Notes under the pieces: model-generated
Seen by the model: only the letters and a program-made list of their open reading frames with translations
Told to the model about the DNA's origin: nothing
Databases searched by the model: none
Source of the DNA: Mycobacteroides sp. LB1
GTDB lineage: Bacteria; Actinomycetota; Actinomycetes; Mycobacteriales; Mycobacteriaceae
DNA: 64,000 nt
Direction of reading: 5' to 3'
Assembly (NCBI RefSeq): GCF_013449725.1
Contig: NZ_JACCFF010000003.1
Span: 248,001-312,000, forward strand
Made by a program: the position numbers and the translations under genes
In this document: positions 8,085 through 20,477 of the stretch, in pieces
Layout of the letters: the number at the start of each line of letters is the position of its first letter
How positions within the stretch are numbered: the first letter of the stretch is position 1

Positions 8085-8389
8085 CACCAGCTCGCTTTCC
8101 GGACGCCGGGTAGCGATCCATCGTGCACGAGCTCGCGAACTCGCACTCGGGACAGTCCAAACTTGCGCAGGTAGCCGCGTGGTCGGCCGTCCACCGCGTC
8201 GCGATTGCGCAGTCGTACCGCGCTGGCGTCGCGCGGCTGGCGGGCCAGCTCGGCCTGTGCGGCTACGCGTTGCTCCTGACTGCTCGACGGTTGGCGGATG
8301 ATCTCCTTGAGTTCTGCGCGTCGCTCGGCATAGCGCTCGACGATGACGCGTCGCTGCTCGTTCTTGGCGATCTTGGACTTCTTGGCCAT
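8084..8389 (-). CDS. rpsN2: Ribosomal protein uS14, zinc-independent paralogue
   Basis: 101-aa S14 starting [14 protein letters not shown] at 8389, confirmed by family length. The conserved [19 protein letters not shown] stretch is present, but the cysteines that bind zinc in the C-plus form are absent. Only 1 nt separates it from the rpmG stop, and its own stop overlaps rpsR. In M. tuberculosis and M. smegmatis the equivalent operon is derepressed when zinc is scarce. Confidence 0.94.
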   Translation of the reverse strand: MAKKSKIAKNEQRRVIVERYAERRAELKEIIRQPSSSQEQRVAAQAELARQPRDASAVRLRNRDAVDGRPRGYLRKFGLSRVRVRELVHDGSLPGVRKASW

Positions 8390-8390
8390 C

Positions 8391-8555
8391 TCAGCGCTCC
8401 TCTCGGAAATCCACGTGCTTGCGCACCACGGGGTCGTACTTGCGAAGCACCATCCGGTCCGGATCATTGCGCCGGTTCTTGCGGGTGACGTACGTGTATC
8501 CGGTGCCCGCGGTGGATCGCAGTTTCACGATGGGGCGGATCTCATTGCTCGCCAT
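8391..8555 (-). CDS. rpmG: Ribosomal protein bL33, zinc-independent paralogue (54 aa)
   Basis: A short gene found by translating the gap between rpmB and rpsN. The product starts [14 protein letters not shown], contains [18 protein letters not shown], and ends VDFREER. It has the L33 length and no cysteine, so it is the C-minus form lacking both CxxC pairs. The ATG (8553-8555) overlaps the rpmB stop as TGATG. Its presence completes the rpmB-rpmG-rpsN-rpsR order known from mycobacterial Zur regulons. Confidence 0.95.
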   Translation of the reverse strand: MASNEIRPIVKLRSTAGTGYTYVTRKNRRNDPDRMVLRKYDPVVRKHVDFREER

Positions 8556-8791
8556 CAGAATTTCCGACCTTGTGCTCGTAGCCGTGCCACCACGGCCTCG
8601 ATACCGTCGCGGTCGATCACCTTGATGCCCTTGGTGCTCACCCGGAGCTTGATGCGCCGGTCCTCCGAGGGCAGGTAATAGGTCTTGAGCTGGATATTGG
8701 GCGTCCAGCGGCGACGGGTGCGGCGGTGCGAATGCGATACCGCGTTACCGAAGCCCGGTGACCGTCCGGTCACCTCGCAATGCGCGGACAA
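8555..8791 (-). CDS. rpmB2: Ribosomal protein bL28, zinc-independent paralogue (TTG start)
   Basis: 78-aa L28 beginning [20 protein letters not shown]. The zinc-binding CxxC of the housekeeping form is broken: the second cysteine is Thr (HCEVTGR). The start is TTG at 8789-8791, preceded by GGAGG (8796-8800). The in-frame ATGs further upstream would put a 5-16 residue extension over the Zur box and lack family support. First gene of the leftward zinc-starvation operon. Confidence 0.92.
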   Translation of the reverse strand: MSAHCEVTGRSPGFGNAVSHSHRRTRRRWTPNIQLKTYYLPSEDRRIKLRVSTKGIKVIDRDGIEAVVARLRAQGRKF

Positions 8792-8815
8792 CGGACCTCC
8801 ATTCGTACCCATATT

Positions 8816-8834
8816 GATAATGGGAATCGTTTTC
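8816..8834. promoter_or_regulatory. Zur box for the leftward ribosomal-protein operon
   Basis: GATAATGGGAATCGTTTTC, a 19-bp imperfect palindrome of the mycobacterial Zur (FurB) type, 25 bp before the rpmB start. It matches the second box at 8871-8889 in 13-14 of 19 positions. Binding of zinc-loaded Zur would repress the alternative ribosomal proteins. Confidence 0.8.
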
Positions 8835-8870
8835 GACAAGTGCTGTTTGGGACTGTACCGTGAACCTCGC

Positions 8871-8889
8871 AGTAATGAAAATCGTTTGC
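8871..8889. promoter_or_regulatory. Zur box for the rightward mrf-rpmE unit
   Basis: AGTAATGAAAATCGTTTGC, an A/T-rich imperfect palindrome with the same core (TAATG, AATCGTTT) as the box 55 bp away. It ends 25 bp before the mrf ATG, so each divergent promoter has its own Zur site. Confidence 0.78.
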
Positions 8890-8914
8890 AATAAGGTCAC
8901 AAAAGGGAGATGAC

Positions 8915-10141
8915 ATGCGGGACTTGCCGCTCTTCCCACACGTGCGTCATCGCACGCCGGTGGTACTCGTGGCAGGACAGGTCGATACCGATGCGGTCGT
9001 CAAGGTCTTGTCCGGCGACCCAGGGACGGTTGTCGTGACGCACCGGTTCGACGGGCACATCGTGAAGCGGTCCGTCACGGGTGGCGCAGGTGCTCGGGAC
9101 CCACAAGTGACCGTTCTAGAGCTGGCCCATGGCTGTGTCTCGTGCACGGTCCGCGACGATCTACTTATTCTGCTGAGGAAGCTGCATCGGCGGGAGGACG
9201 TCGGGCGGATCGTTTTGCACCTGGAGCCATGGCTGGAAGCCGATCCGATCTGTTGGGCGATCAACAGCGTGCCCGTTCGGGTGGGGCCGGGATTTGTCGA
9301 CGGGCCTGCGGCGCGCGATGTGGAGATCGCCGCATTGGTCTCGTGTATCGACACCGAGAACTGGCTGGAACAGGCGATCGGCGATGACGAGCTCGACGAC
9401 GGCCGGACATTGGCGCAGGTGGTGATCGGCCAGGCCGAGTTCGCCGATGTCCTGGTGGCACGCAACCCAGAACCCGAGGTGCTCTCGGTGCTGCGACGTT
9501 TGGTGCCGCGGGCACGCATCACCGCGCGCATCGGTCGTGTCGAACAAGCCCTTGACCATCTGGAGAACGATGCGCGGCGCGGGCGGGCGGATGACCCACA
9601 TGGCGCTCTGCTCGCGGGCCAGCCCTCTCTGGTGGTCGATGGTCGCGTCGGGCTGGTGGAATTCAACGCGCGCAGGCCCTTCCACCCGGAACGGTTGCAT
9701 GCCGCGATCGACTTACTGCTCGACGGTGTGATCCGCACCCGGGGTCGGCTGTGGCTGGCAACCCAGGCCGAGCAAGCGATGTGGCTGGAATCGGCGGGTG
9801 GTGGGCTCAGAGTCTCGGCTGCCGGAAAATGGCTTGCGGCAATGGATTCAGTCGAGGTGGGGCAGGCCGATCCCGAACGACGGGCATTCGCCGACCTCAT
9901 GTGGGACTACCGGTTCGGGGACCGGCATACCGCGATGACGGTGCTGGTATGCGGTGCCGACCGCGCCGAGGTGCTGGATGCGCTACGCGGCGCGCTGCTC
10001 ACCAATGACGAAATGGCAAACCCCGCAAGGTGGGACGAGTTCTATGACCCATTTGGCGATTGGCATGAGGACCCGTGCGAGCACATGTCCGAGCTGAGCG
10101 TCGAGGCATTCCTCTACAACGGCGAATTCAACTGCGAATAG
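8915..10141 (+). CDS. mrf: Mrf-like COG0523/CobW-family protein, ribosome hibernation factor of the Zur regulon
   Basis: 408 aa. In M. smegmatis the equivalent gene in this operon recruits the hibernation factor Mpy to 30S subunits in zinc-starved cells. The fold is CobW-like, but the P-loop position reads VLVAGQVDTDAVVKVL, without GxxGxGK[ST], so GTP hydrolysis looks lost. The metal motif CxCC of the family is CVSC (LAHGCVSCTVRDDL). The C-terminal CobW domain is recognisable (LVEFNARRPFHPERLHAA and DPFGDWHED). ATG 8915 follows AAAAGGGAGATGAC. It is co-transcribed with rpmE (9-nt gap) and divergent from the rpmB operon. Confidence 0.88.
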   Translation: MRDLPLFPHVRHRTPVVLVAGQVDTDAVVKVLSGDPGTVVVTHRFDGHIVKRSVTGGAGARDPQVTVLELAHGCVSCTVRDDLLILLRKLHRREDVGRIVLHLEPWLEADPICWAINSVPVRVGPGFVDGPAARDVEIAALVSCIDTENWLEQAIGDDELDDGRTLAQVVIGQAEFADVLVARNPEPEVLSVLRRLVPRARITARIGRVEQALDHLENDARRGRADDPHGALLAGQPSLVVDGRVGLVEFNARRPFHPERLHAAIDLLLDGVIRTRGRLWLATQAEQAMWLESAGGGLRVSAAGKWLAAMDSVEVGQADPERRAFADLMWDYRFGDRHTAMTVLVCGADRAEVLDALRGALLTNDEMANPARWDEFYDPFGDWHEDPCEHMSELSVEAFLYNGEFNCE

Positions 10142-10150
10142 GAGTCAGCG

Positions 10151-12336
<2,186 letters not shown>

Positions 12337-12352
<16 letters not shown>

Positions 12353-12378
12353 CGTCGGAGGAGGAGCGTCCGCTGCAT
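12337..12378 (-). CDS. leuA leader peptide MQRTLLLRRRDRV
   Basis: A 13-codon reading frame with three consecutive leucine codons (CTC CTC CTC), then Arg-rich codons, ending TGA within the hairpin at 12314-12352. A TAGAGT box (12386-12391) ends 7 nt before the ATG, so transcription would begin at the start codon itself (leaderless). Leucine-run leader peptides before leuA are known from comparative studies of actinobacteria. It has no role other than sensing charged leucyl-tRNA through ribosome speed. Confidence 0.75.
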
Positions 12379-12385
12379 AGACGGG

Positions 12386-12391
12386 ACTCTA
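12386..12391 (-). promoter_or_regulatory. -10 box of the leuA leader transcript
   Basis: TAGAGT on the minus strand, 7 nt before the ATG of the leader peptide. The spacing predicts transcription starting on the A of that ATG. No clear -35 element is visible. Confidence 0.55.
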
Positions 12392-12432
12392 CCAGCCGCG
12401 GGAAGCCCGATCATCTGGCAAGCTCGCAGAGC

Positions 12433-13491
12433 ATGTGGGTACGGCGGGGGGCGGCAGCGCTGGCGATTCTGCTGGTCTCCACCGGCTGCACGCGCACTGT
12501 CACCGGGCAGGCTCGGGGCGGTGAGCCGGCGCCCGGGGCGGACTCCCTCTTCGAGGGTGACCTGTCGGACTACGGCCAGAAAATCAATGAGCGCGAGAAG
12601 AGAACGCTGACCTATGCGCGGGCGCTGCGGCGCGTCGATCCGTGCGGATTCGTCGCCGGTCTCAAGGAGTTCGGTGACCCGGCTCAGCTCCTCGGAGACT
12701 TCCAGGCGTGTACGGCCACCATCAAGGTCGCAGGCGCACCGGGACTGACGGCAGTGGATTACCGATACTTCCTGCAGGACATGAGCGGATACGACGAGTC
12801 GTTCCGTGTCGGTGACATCCCCGTGTACGACCTCGAGGACGAGTGCGAGTACCAGCTGCCTCTGATGTTGGAACGCTTGCCCGGTGCGACCAAGGACCCC
12901 GAATTGCAGCCCATGCTTTCGGTGAGCCTGTACGACGAGACTTCGGAGAACGCACCCGACCCGGAATGTGGTCTTAGTAGGCAAGTCGTCACCGGAATCG
13001 CCAAGCGGCTCCCCTCGGGTCTGCAGCCCCGTTCGGCGTTGAGTGCCTATCCGATCAAGCTCGCCGAACGCGATCCGTGCGAGATCCTGCGCGAATATCC
13101 CGGGCAGGCGCACAAGGTCTCGGTGGACCTGCTGGGGGATCCGTTCGGCTGCGACTTCTCGCTCCATGACGCCGGTATCGATTACTCGCTGAACCTGCTG
13201 AGTAGCGGCGGCAACCTGCCTGAGGAGTATTACGAAGAGACCGAGCACAACGGTGTCAGGTACTTCCACAATGACGATCCGAACAGCGATGTGGGATGCC
13301 ACGCGGTGGCGCTGATCGGAAATCCGTTGTACCCAAAGGATATCGGTGGTGGTGCGAGACAGGAAGACGAAGATCCGTACTATCCCGCGGTCACGGTCGG
13401 AGCCTTCAGCGGCGAGGAGCGGTCGGATTGTGGGCAGATGCGTGAGCTTCTGGACAAGGCGGTGCAGCTATTCGCGAACTCCGCTCGATAG
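12433..13491 (+). CDS. Putative lipoprotein, first of a tandem pair
   Basis: 352 aa, not assigned to a named family with certainty. Signal peptide MWVRRGAAALAILLVSTGC with lipobox Cys19, so exported and acylated. Conserved landmarks shared with the next gene are RALRRVDPCGFV, AYPIKLAERDPCEILREY and DKAVQLF, plus paired cysteines that could form disulfides. The two proteins are similar along their whole length, indicating a tandem duplication. Probably a cell-envelope protein; nothing catalytic is evident. Confidence 0.82.
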   Translation: MWVRRGAAALAILLVSTGCTRTVTGQARGGEPAPGADSLFEGDLSDYGQKINEREKRTLTYARALRRVDPCGFVAGLKEFGDPAQLLGDFQACTATIKVAGAPGLTAVDYRYFLQDMSGYDESFRVGDIPVYDLEDECEYQLPLMLERLPGATKDPELQPMLSVSLYDETSENAPDPECGLSRQVVTGIAKRLPSGLQPRSALSAYPIKLAERDPCEILREYPGQAHKVSVDLLGDPFGCDFSLHDAGIDYSLNLLSSGGNLPEEYYEETEHNGVRYFHNDDPNSDVGCHAVALIGNPLYPKDIGGGARQEDEDPYYPAVTVGAFSGEERSDCGQMRELLDKAVQLFANSAR

Positions 13492-14525
13492 CACTGTGTC
13501 TCGTTACCTTGCTGGCGATTGCGGGGTGCGCGCAAGTTGTTTCCGGCTCCGCGACAGGACGCCTGCCTGCGCCCACCGGCCAGGCGTTGTTCGCCGGTGA
13601 TGTGCCCACGTACGGCCAAACCCTCACCGAGGGTGAGGTCACCATGCTGGCGTACATGCGGGCGCTACGGCGGATCGATCCGTGTGGACTTGTGCTGGCG
13701 TTGAAGGAGATTGGAGCACCGACATACATTTCGGGCGATGTGGGCGGTTGCTTTGGCTCCATCAAGGTAGCGGGCACGGCCAACCCCTCGAGCGTCGGAT
13801 TGTCCTTGGTGTTGGGTGACTTGTCGTTGGAGAAGCCCGAATTCATGGTGGGGGAAACGCCGGTTTACCACACGCCGAACACGTGCGCGTTCGAGTTTCC
13901 GATCGCCTTGGCCAAGCTCCCGAATGCGCCGAAGTTGACGGGGCCGCGCGTGCCCGTGCTCCGCGTCGTGGTCGTCGACGGTGCGCGGAGTGCCTTGAGT
14001 AGGAACTGCAATATGGCGAAACCGGTTATCGACGTGCTGGTCAAGATGAACCCGGCTGACATGCCCATGCGAGACGCACTGGGTGCCTACCCGATCAAGA
14101 TGGCCGAGCGTGATCCGTGCGAGATTCTCGATGAGTATCGGGGCCGGATGCGCGAGCTGAAGGCCCCGTTCTTGGGGGAGCCGTTCTCGTGCCGGTTTTC
14201 GTTGCAAGACAGCAAAACACAGTATGAGCTGACTTTCAGGGCGGGAGTCGACCCGCCATCGAGGCTGCGTGAAGATGTCCGTGACGGCATCGAGTACTTC
14301 CACGGCGAGGACCACAATGGCTCCATCACAGCGTGCACCAGCATGGTGCGTTTAGGTAAACCGCTGTACGCCCGGGACGTCCCCGGGGGAGCCGTGCAGG
14401 AGGACGGCACCCCGGAGCGGGTCTTCATCGAGGTGCTCGGCTTCGCGATGAAGGACCGCGACTGCGGACCTACCCGCGCGATGATCGACAAGGCGGTACA
14501 GATCTTCCGCGGTTCGTTCGATTGA
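13470..14525 (+). CDS. Putative lipoprotein, second of a tandem pair (likely ATT start)
   Basis: Paralogue of the preceding gene, sharing RALRRIDPCG, AYPIKMAERDPCEIL and DKAVQIF. The first usual start codon in frame is TTG at 13509, but it leaves only MLAIAGC, too short for a signal peptide. Reading from ATT at 13470 gives MRELRSIALCLVTLLAIAGC, a complete lipoprotein signal with lipobox Cys20. No ATG, GTG or TTG exists between the upstream stop at 13443 and 13509; CTG at 13494 is a weaker option. An ATT start would overlap the upstream gene by 22 nt and use coupling. Function unknown. Confidence 0.75.
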   Translation: MRELRSIALCLVTLLAIAGCAQVVSGSATGRLPAPTGQALFAGDVPTYGQTLTEGEVTMLAYMRALRRIDPCGLVLALKEIGAPTYISGDVGGCFGSIKVAGTANPSSVGLSLVLGDLSLEKPEFMVGETPVYHTPNTCAFEFPIALAKLPNAPKLTGPRVPVLRVVVVDGARSALSRNCNMAKPVIDVLVKMNPADMPMRDALGAYPIKMAERDPCEILDEYRGRMRELKAPFLGEPFSCRFSLQDSKTQYELTFRAGVDPPSRLREDVRDGIEYFHGEDHNGSITACTSMVRLGKPLYARDVPGGAVQEDGTPERVFIEVLGFAMKDRDCGPTRAMIDKAVQIFRGSFD

Positions 14526-14550
14526 CTCTGAGCCGCGACACAATGACGAG

Positions 14551-15177
14551 GTGGACACCGACGAGATCTGGCAGGCCATCGACGACGAACGCGTGAACCT
14601 TGCCGATCAGTTGGCGGCGATGCCCGTGCAGGATTGGGACCGGCAATCGTTATGCGGCGAGTGGCGTGTCCGCGACGTGGTGGGACACCTGTTGTTCGCG
14701 AGCGAGTTCTCGCTGCCGCGCACACTCGTCGATGTGATCAGAGCGCGCGGCGACCTGAATCGCTTCATCGCCACGACCGGGGTACGAGCCGGATCGGCCT
14801 CGCCGACTGAACTGCTGGCATCGCTACGGGCCAGCGCGGGCTCCAGGCGAAAGCCCCCTGGGGTGCGGCCGGTCGACCGGCTCATGGATCACCTGGTGCA
14901 CGGTCAGGACATCGCGATACCGCTTGGGTGGCAGCGGGATATTCCTGTTCCCGCGGCCCGGGCGGCGGCCGCCCGGGTGTGGGATCGAGACCAGCTGTTC
15001 GGAGCGAAAAAGCGGTTCGCGAAACACCGGCTTGTCGCGACCGATACCGATTGGGCCGAGGGATCCGGCGCTGTTGTCGAGGGACCGGTCTCGGCTCTGC
15101 TGCTCCTGATGTCAGGCCGCGGTGCAGTGGTCCGGGATCGGCTCACCGGTGAAGGTGTGTCCGCGCTCCCGAACTAG
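14551..15177 (+). CDS. Maleylpyruvate isomerase / DinB-fold family protein (mycothiol-dependent type)
   Basis: 208 aa with the N-terminal four-helix metal-binding domain of the TIGR03083 family. Signature parts are LCGEWRVRDVVGHLLF (first metal His) and RLMDHLVHGQDIAIPLG (second His and Asp). Members are thought to use mycothiol as thiol cofactor, as in maleylpyruvate isomerase; the substrate here is unknown. GTG start at 14551. The TAG stop shares the tetramer CTAG with the stop of the convergent nitroreductase. Confidence 0.8.
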   Translation: MDTDEIWQAIDDERVNLADQLAAMPVQDWDRQSLCGEWRVRDVVGHLLFASEFSLPRTLVDVIRARGDLNRFIATTGVRAGSASPTELLASLRASAGSRRKPPGVRPVDRLMDHLVHGQDIAIPLGWQRDIPVPAARAAAARVWDRDQLFGAKKRFAKHRLVATDTDWAEGSGAVVEGPVSALLLLMSGRGAVVRDRLTGEGVSALPN

Positions 15178-15776
15178 CCGACGAAGCTATTGCCCCAACG
15201 TTCGATGAAGGCGATATCGCTCAGCGCGGGGCGCTGCCGGGGAGCGTGATCGCGTTCGACGGTCGACTCGTCGGCATCGGCGTAATCATCGAGGACCGGG
15301 CCGATCGCGACGACGGCGATGGGCCGCACGCTCTCGGGGATATTGAACACGCCGGGTGCATCGTCCACACGGAAACCCGCCATCGGATGGGTATGCAGAC
15401 CGTGGGAGCGCGCCTCCACACCCAGCTGGGCGATCGCCAGCCCGGCATCAACTGCCGCATACACAGCGGTGTTGTCGTCATCACCCAGGTCGGTGCTCAC
15501 CAGGACGAGTGCTGCCGCAACTTTTGCGTAAGAGTTTCCTCGATTGAGCAGCTCAGTCAGCGCTTCGTAGGTGGCGTCACCGCGCAGACCCACGATGTAT
15601 CTGACGGGGAAGCGCTTACCCCAACTAGCGGCCCAGCGACCCGCTTCGAGCAGGGCCGTCAGGATCTCGGGAGCCAGACTTGCACCGGGATCGAAATGCC
15701 GCGGACTCCAGCGCGAGGCGATCAGCGGCTGGATCGGAACCGAGGTGATGGCGGTACGTTCGATCGAGTTGCCCAT
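15174..15776 (-). CDS. Nitroreductase-family FMN oxidoreductase
   Basis: 200 aa starting MGNSIERTAITSVPIQPLIA. The FMN-binding opening ASRWSPRHFDPGASL and the later GLHTHPMAGFRVDDA and VRPIAVVAIGP segments match the nitroreductase fold. It acts as a dimeric NAD(P)H-dependent flavoenzyme; the substrate is not predictable. A TAACCT box (15784-15789) lies 7 nt before the ATG, so translation is probably leaderless. It is divergent from ask across 85 bp. Confidence 0.85.
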   Translation of the reverse strand: MGNSIERTAITSVPIQPLIASRWSPRHFDPGASLAPEILTALLEAGRWAASWGKRFPVRYIVGLRGDATYEALTELLNRGNSYAKVAAALVLVSTDLGDDDNTAVYAAVDAGLAIAQLGVEARSHGLHTHPMAGFRVDDAPGVFNIPESVRPIAVVAIGPVLDDYADADESTVERDHAPRQRPALSDIAFIERWGNSFVG

Positions 15777-15861
15777 ACGGGCCAGGTTATCGAGTTGCCG
15801 TAACCCCTTATCCTGATGACTGGATCTCCCCGACCCTGGCCGAACAGCAGGAAGGTATGCC

Positions 15862-18161
<2,300 letters not shown>

Positions 18162-18255
18162 CGATGAGCGCTCGCGTGAAGAGCTGTGGGCAATGCACAG
18201 GAACTTCACGGGTTTTCCACGGGCGAAGCCAGGGTGATTCGGCCATGCTCGGGGC

Positions 18256-18651
18256 ATGACAACTCCAGACAAACCCGATACACCCACTAGTCCGGTGTCT
18301 GTACCGCAGGCACCTGCGCCGCGTTCGGCGAGTAACACCCTGCTGGTGAAGATTGCCGCCGTTGTCGGCATCGTGGCGGGCGCATTCGTGATCCTCGGTG
18401 TGACCTTCGGCCTTGGGGTGCTCGCAGGATCTCAGTGCGGCCATCATGGTGGCCCGGGCGGGCCCGGCGAGCACGGTGGGCGGCACATGATGTTCGACCG
18501 CGGCGGGCAGTCGCCGATGTTTCCGCCCGGCGGGCCGGTCATCATCGAGCGCGGCCAGCCCTTCGGGCCGCCGGACTCCCCAGCGCGCCAGGATCGGCCC
18601 GGCCAGCCGCAACCGCCCGCACCATCAGCGACGACAGTGCCGCGGCCCTGA
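18256..18651 (+). CDS. Small Pro/Gly-rich single-pass membrane protein
   Basis: 131 aa. An N-terminal Pro-rich cytosolic part is followed by one membrane helix (about residues 30-55, KIAAVVGIVAGAFVILGVTF). The outer tail has GSQCGHHGGPGGPGEHGG and many Pro/Gly residues. It resembles the small proline-rich protein encoded near ask-asd in M. tuberculosis (Rv3706c type). The His/Gly cluster could bind metal. Function unknown. Confidence 0.7.
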   Translation: MTTPDKPDTPTSPVSVPQAPAPRSASNTLLVKIAAVVGIVAGAFVILGVTFGLGVLAGSQCGHHGGPGGPGEHGGRHMMFDRGGQSPMFPPGGPVIIERGQPFGPPDSPARQDRPGQPQPPAPSATTVPRP

Positions 18652-18743
18652 TCTGAGTCCGTAGCGATCCAAGCCTCCGGCGCCACTGGCTACCCTGTGC
18701 AGGGATAGTCGGTGGCGCCGCGGCGTCGGATGGGAGAAGTGGC

Positions 18744-19886
18744 GTGCGGCGTGTCAGGGGCAGCACGGCCCGGCTGACTGCGATTGCGCTGGTGATCTTC
18801 GAATTGGCTTACACCCCGGTGGCATTGGCCGACCCATTGCGACCCGCTTCACCGCCGCTGGATCCCGGGGAGGTGGTGCGTGTGGGTCCCGTCGCGGGGA
18901 CTGGCACCGCCACCTCCGAATACAACCTGGGCGCGACCGACCTGTGCGAGTTCATGGTCTTCACCGGCGGCATGCTGCAGGTCTGCGGTGACAGCTTCGC
19001 GGGCCAGGGGGTGGGATACGGCGGCTGGTACTCCCCGGTGGCGCTGCGCGTCGACACCGAAACGGTCGACGAAACATCCGGGGTGCGTCACACCGGTGTC
19101 CTGGGTACCGACCGTCCGCTGCTGGAAGACCCGACGCCGCCAGGATTCTCGCAACTGCCGGCCGGCGTCGTCGATATCAACGGGACCAACTGGCTGTTCG
19201 TCGCCGTCACCAAGAACCTGATCCCGCAGTCGACGCGGCTCGTGAAACCCGATGCCTTCCGTGCCGGATGGCCGACCGTGCCGGGATCGATACGCCCAGG
19301 CGATTATGTGGGTGGCCAGCAGACACAGATCAGCGGCTACTACGACCCACTGTGGACTCCCGATTCGCCAAAGGGCTGGGTCTACATCGTCAGCGATGCA
19401 TTCGATCGCTCCCTGCCCGCGGTGCTGTACCGGGCCAAGCCAGACACCTTTACCGACCGCGCGACGTGGCAGGGATGGGGCGCGGATGCGAAGGGTAAGT
19501 GGGCTTGGGGTGGTGCCGTGACGCCGTTGTTCAACGACCATCTCGGCGAGATGAGCATGAAGATGGTCGACGGGCAGGCCGTGCTGTCCTACTTCAACCA
19601 GACCACGGGCAATGTCGAGGTGCGGGTTGCCGACAATCCGACTCGGCTCGGTGCGGTGCCCCCGACCACTGTGGTGGCTGCGGGGGCCTGGCCGTCGATC
19701 GCCGACGAGCTACCCGAGTCCTGGGATAACACGTTGGCGCAGCCATATGGCGGGTACATCGGACCGGACTCCACGCTGGATCGGCTCAGTATTTACGTCA
19801 GCCAGTGGAACACCGACTCGCGTGACCGCGCTCCCTATCGTGTGATCGAGTTCGCGGTGAATCCGTTGCGCGCCGATGTGGGCTAA
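18744..19886 (+). CDS. Secreted DUF4185-type protein
   Basis: 380 aa with an N-terminal signal sequence (RRVRGSTARLTAIALVIFEL to VALADP). The mature part begins near residue 30 and has beta-propeller-like repeats typical of DUF4185 (LGATDLCEFMVFTGG, GDSFAGQGVGYGGWYSP, and the end DRAPYRVIEFAVNP). The family resembles five-bladed glycosidase-like folds, but no enzymatic activity is established. GTG start at 18744 after GGGAGAAG. Homologues sit next to asd in other mycobacteria. Confidence 0.8.
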   Translation: MRRVRGSTARLTAIALVIFELAYTPVALADPLRPASPPLDPGEVVRVGPVAGTGTATSEYNLGATDLCEFMVFTGGMLQVCGDSFAGQGVGYGGWYSPVALRVDTETVDETSGVRHTGVLGTDRPLLEDPTPPGFSQLPAGVVDINGTNWLFVAVTKNLIPQSTRLVKPDAFRAGWPTVPGSIRPGDYVGGQQTQISGYYDPLWTPDSPKGWVYIVSDAFDRSLPAVLYRAKPDTFTDRATWQGWGADAKGKWAWGGAVTPLFNDHLGEMSMKMVDGQAVLSYFNQTTGNVEVRVADNPTRLGAVPPTTVVAAGAWPSIADELPESWDNTLAQPYGGYIGPDSTLDRLSIYVSQWNTDSRDRAPYRVIEFAVNPLRADVG

Positions 19887-19949
19887 CTAACGTACCGTTG
19901 TTACCAGAGTTGTCGATGTGCGAGTGGCGGCTGGTTAGGATGGCCAACG

Positions 19950-20450
19950 ATGATTGCTAGCGGAACCTTGATCGATATGGCTGCCGGTGAGTGGGTAGCC
20001 GGTGATGAGGTTTCGCGTACCTTCGTTTCTGTGGACGCTGAGGAGTTGGCAACCCGCGCGAGCGAGGCTTTAGCGTCCGGAGACGATAGCGAGGCATTAC
20101 GTCTGGCAAACGATGCGTTGGAGCTGGAGCACAAAAGTTCGCTGTCCTGGCGAATCCTGGCGTACTGCCTAGGCAGCATGGGACGGCATTTCGATGCGAT
20201 TGACTGTGCGCTCTCCGCGGTGCGATACGGCAGCCATGACGCGATCAATCACTACACCCACGCGTGGGCGCTGCGTGGCGCGCAGAAGCCCAACGAGGCG
20301 CTGACTGCCATCGATGAAGCGCTCGACATCAACCCGGACTTTCCCGACGCGCTGTCGATGCGCGCCGTCCTTCGCCGCGAGCTCGGAGATCATGAAGGGT
20401 CCATCGCGGACATGCGCAAGGCGAAAAGCTTCGACGGTCATCGCCACTAA
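19950..20450 (+). CDS. TPR-repeat protein, first gene of the TPR-AAA+ cassette
   Basis: 166 aa of helical TPR repeats: ELATRASEALASGDDSEALR, SSLSWRILAYCLGSMGRHFD, NHYTHAWALRGAQKPNEALT, then FPDALSMRAVLRRELGDHEG. It should act as a protein-interaction scaffold in the cytosol. The ATG follows TAGGAT (19936-19941) by 8 nt, suggesting a leaderless promoter for the three-gene unit. The next gene starts 28 nt downstream. The repeats resemble those at the N-terminus of the next two proteins. Confidence 0.78.
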   Translation: MIASGTLIDMAAGEWVAGDEVSRTFVSVDAEELATRASEALASGDDSEALRLANDALELEHKSSLSWRILAYCLGSMGRHFDAIDCALSAVRYGSHDAINHYTHAWALRGAQKPNEALTAIDEALDINPDFPDALSMRAVLRRELGDHEGSIADMRKAKSFDGHRH

Positions 20451-20477
20451 GCGCCAATCATCACTGGGAGGGACCTC

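Noticed and set aside
12379..13302. Large minus-strand frame upstream of the leuA leader
   Set aside because: It is antisense to the first lipoprotein gene; only its last 13 codons, from the ATG at 12378, make a sensible leader peptide.
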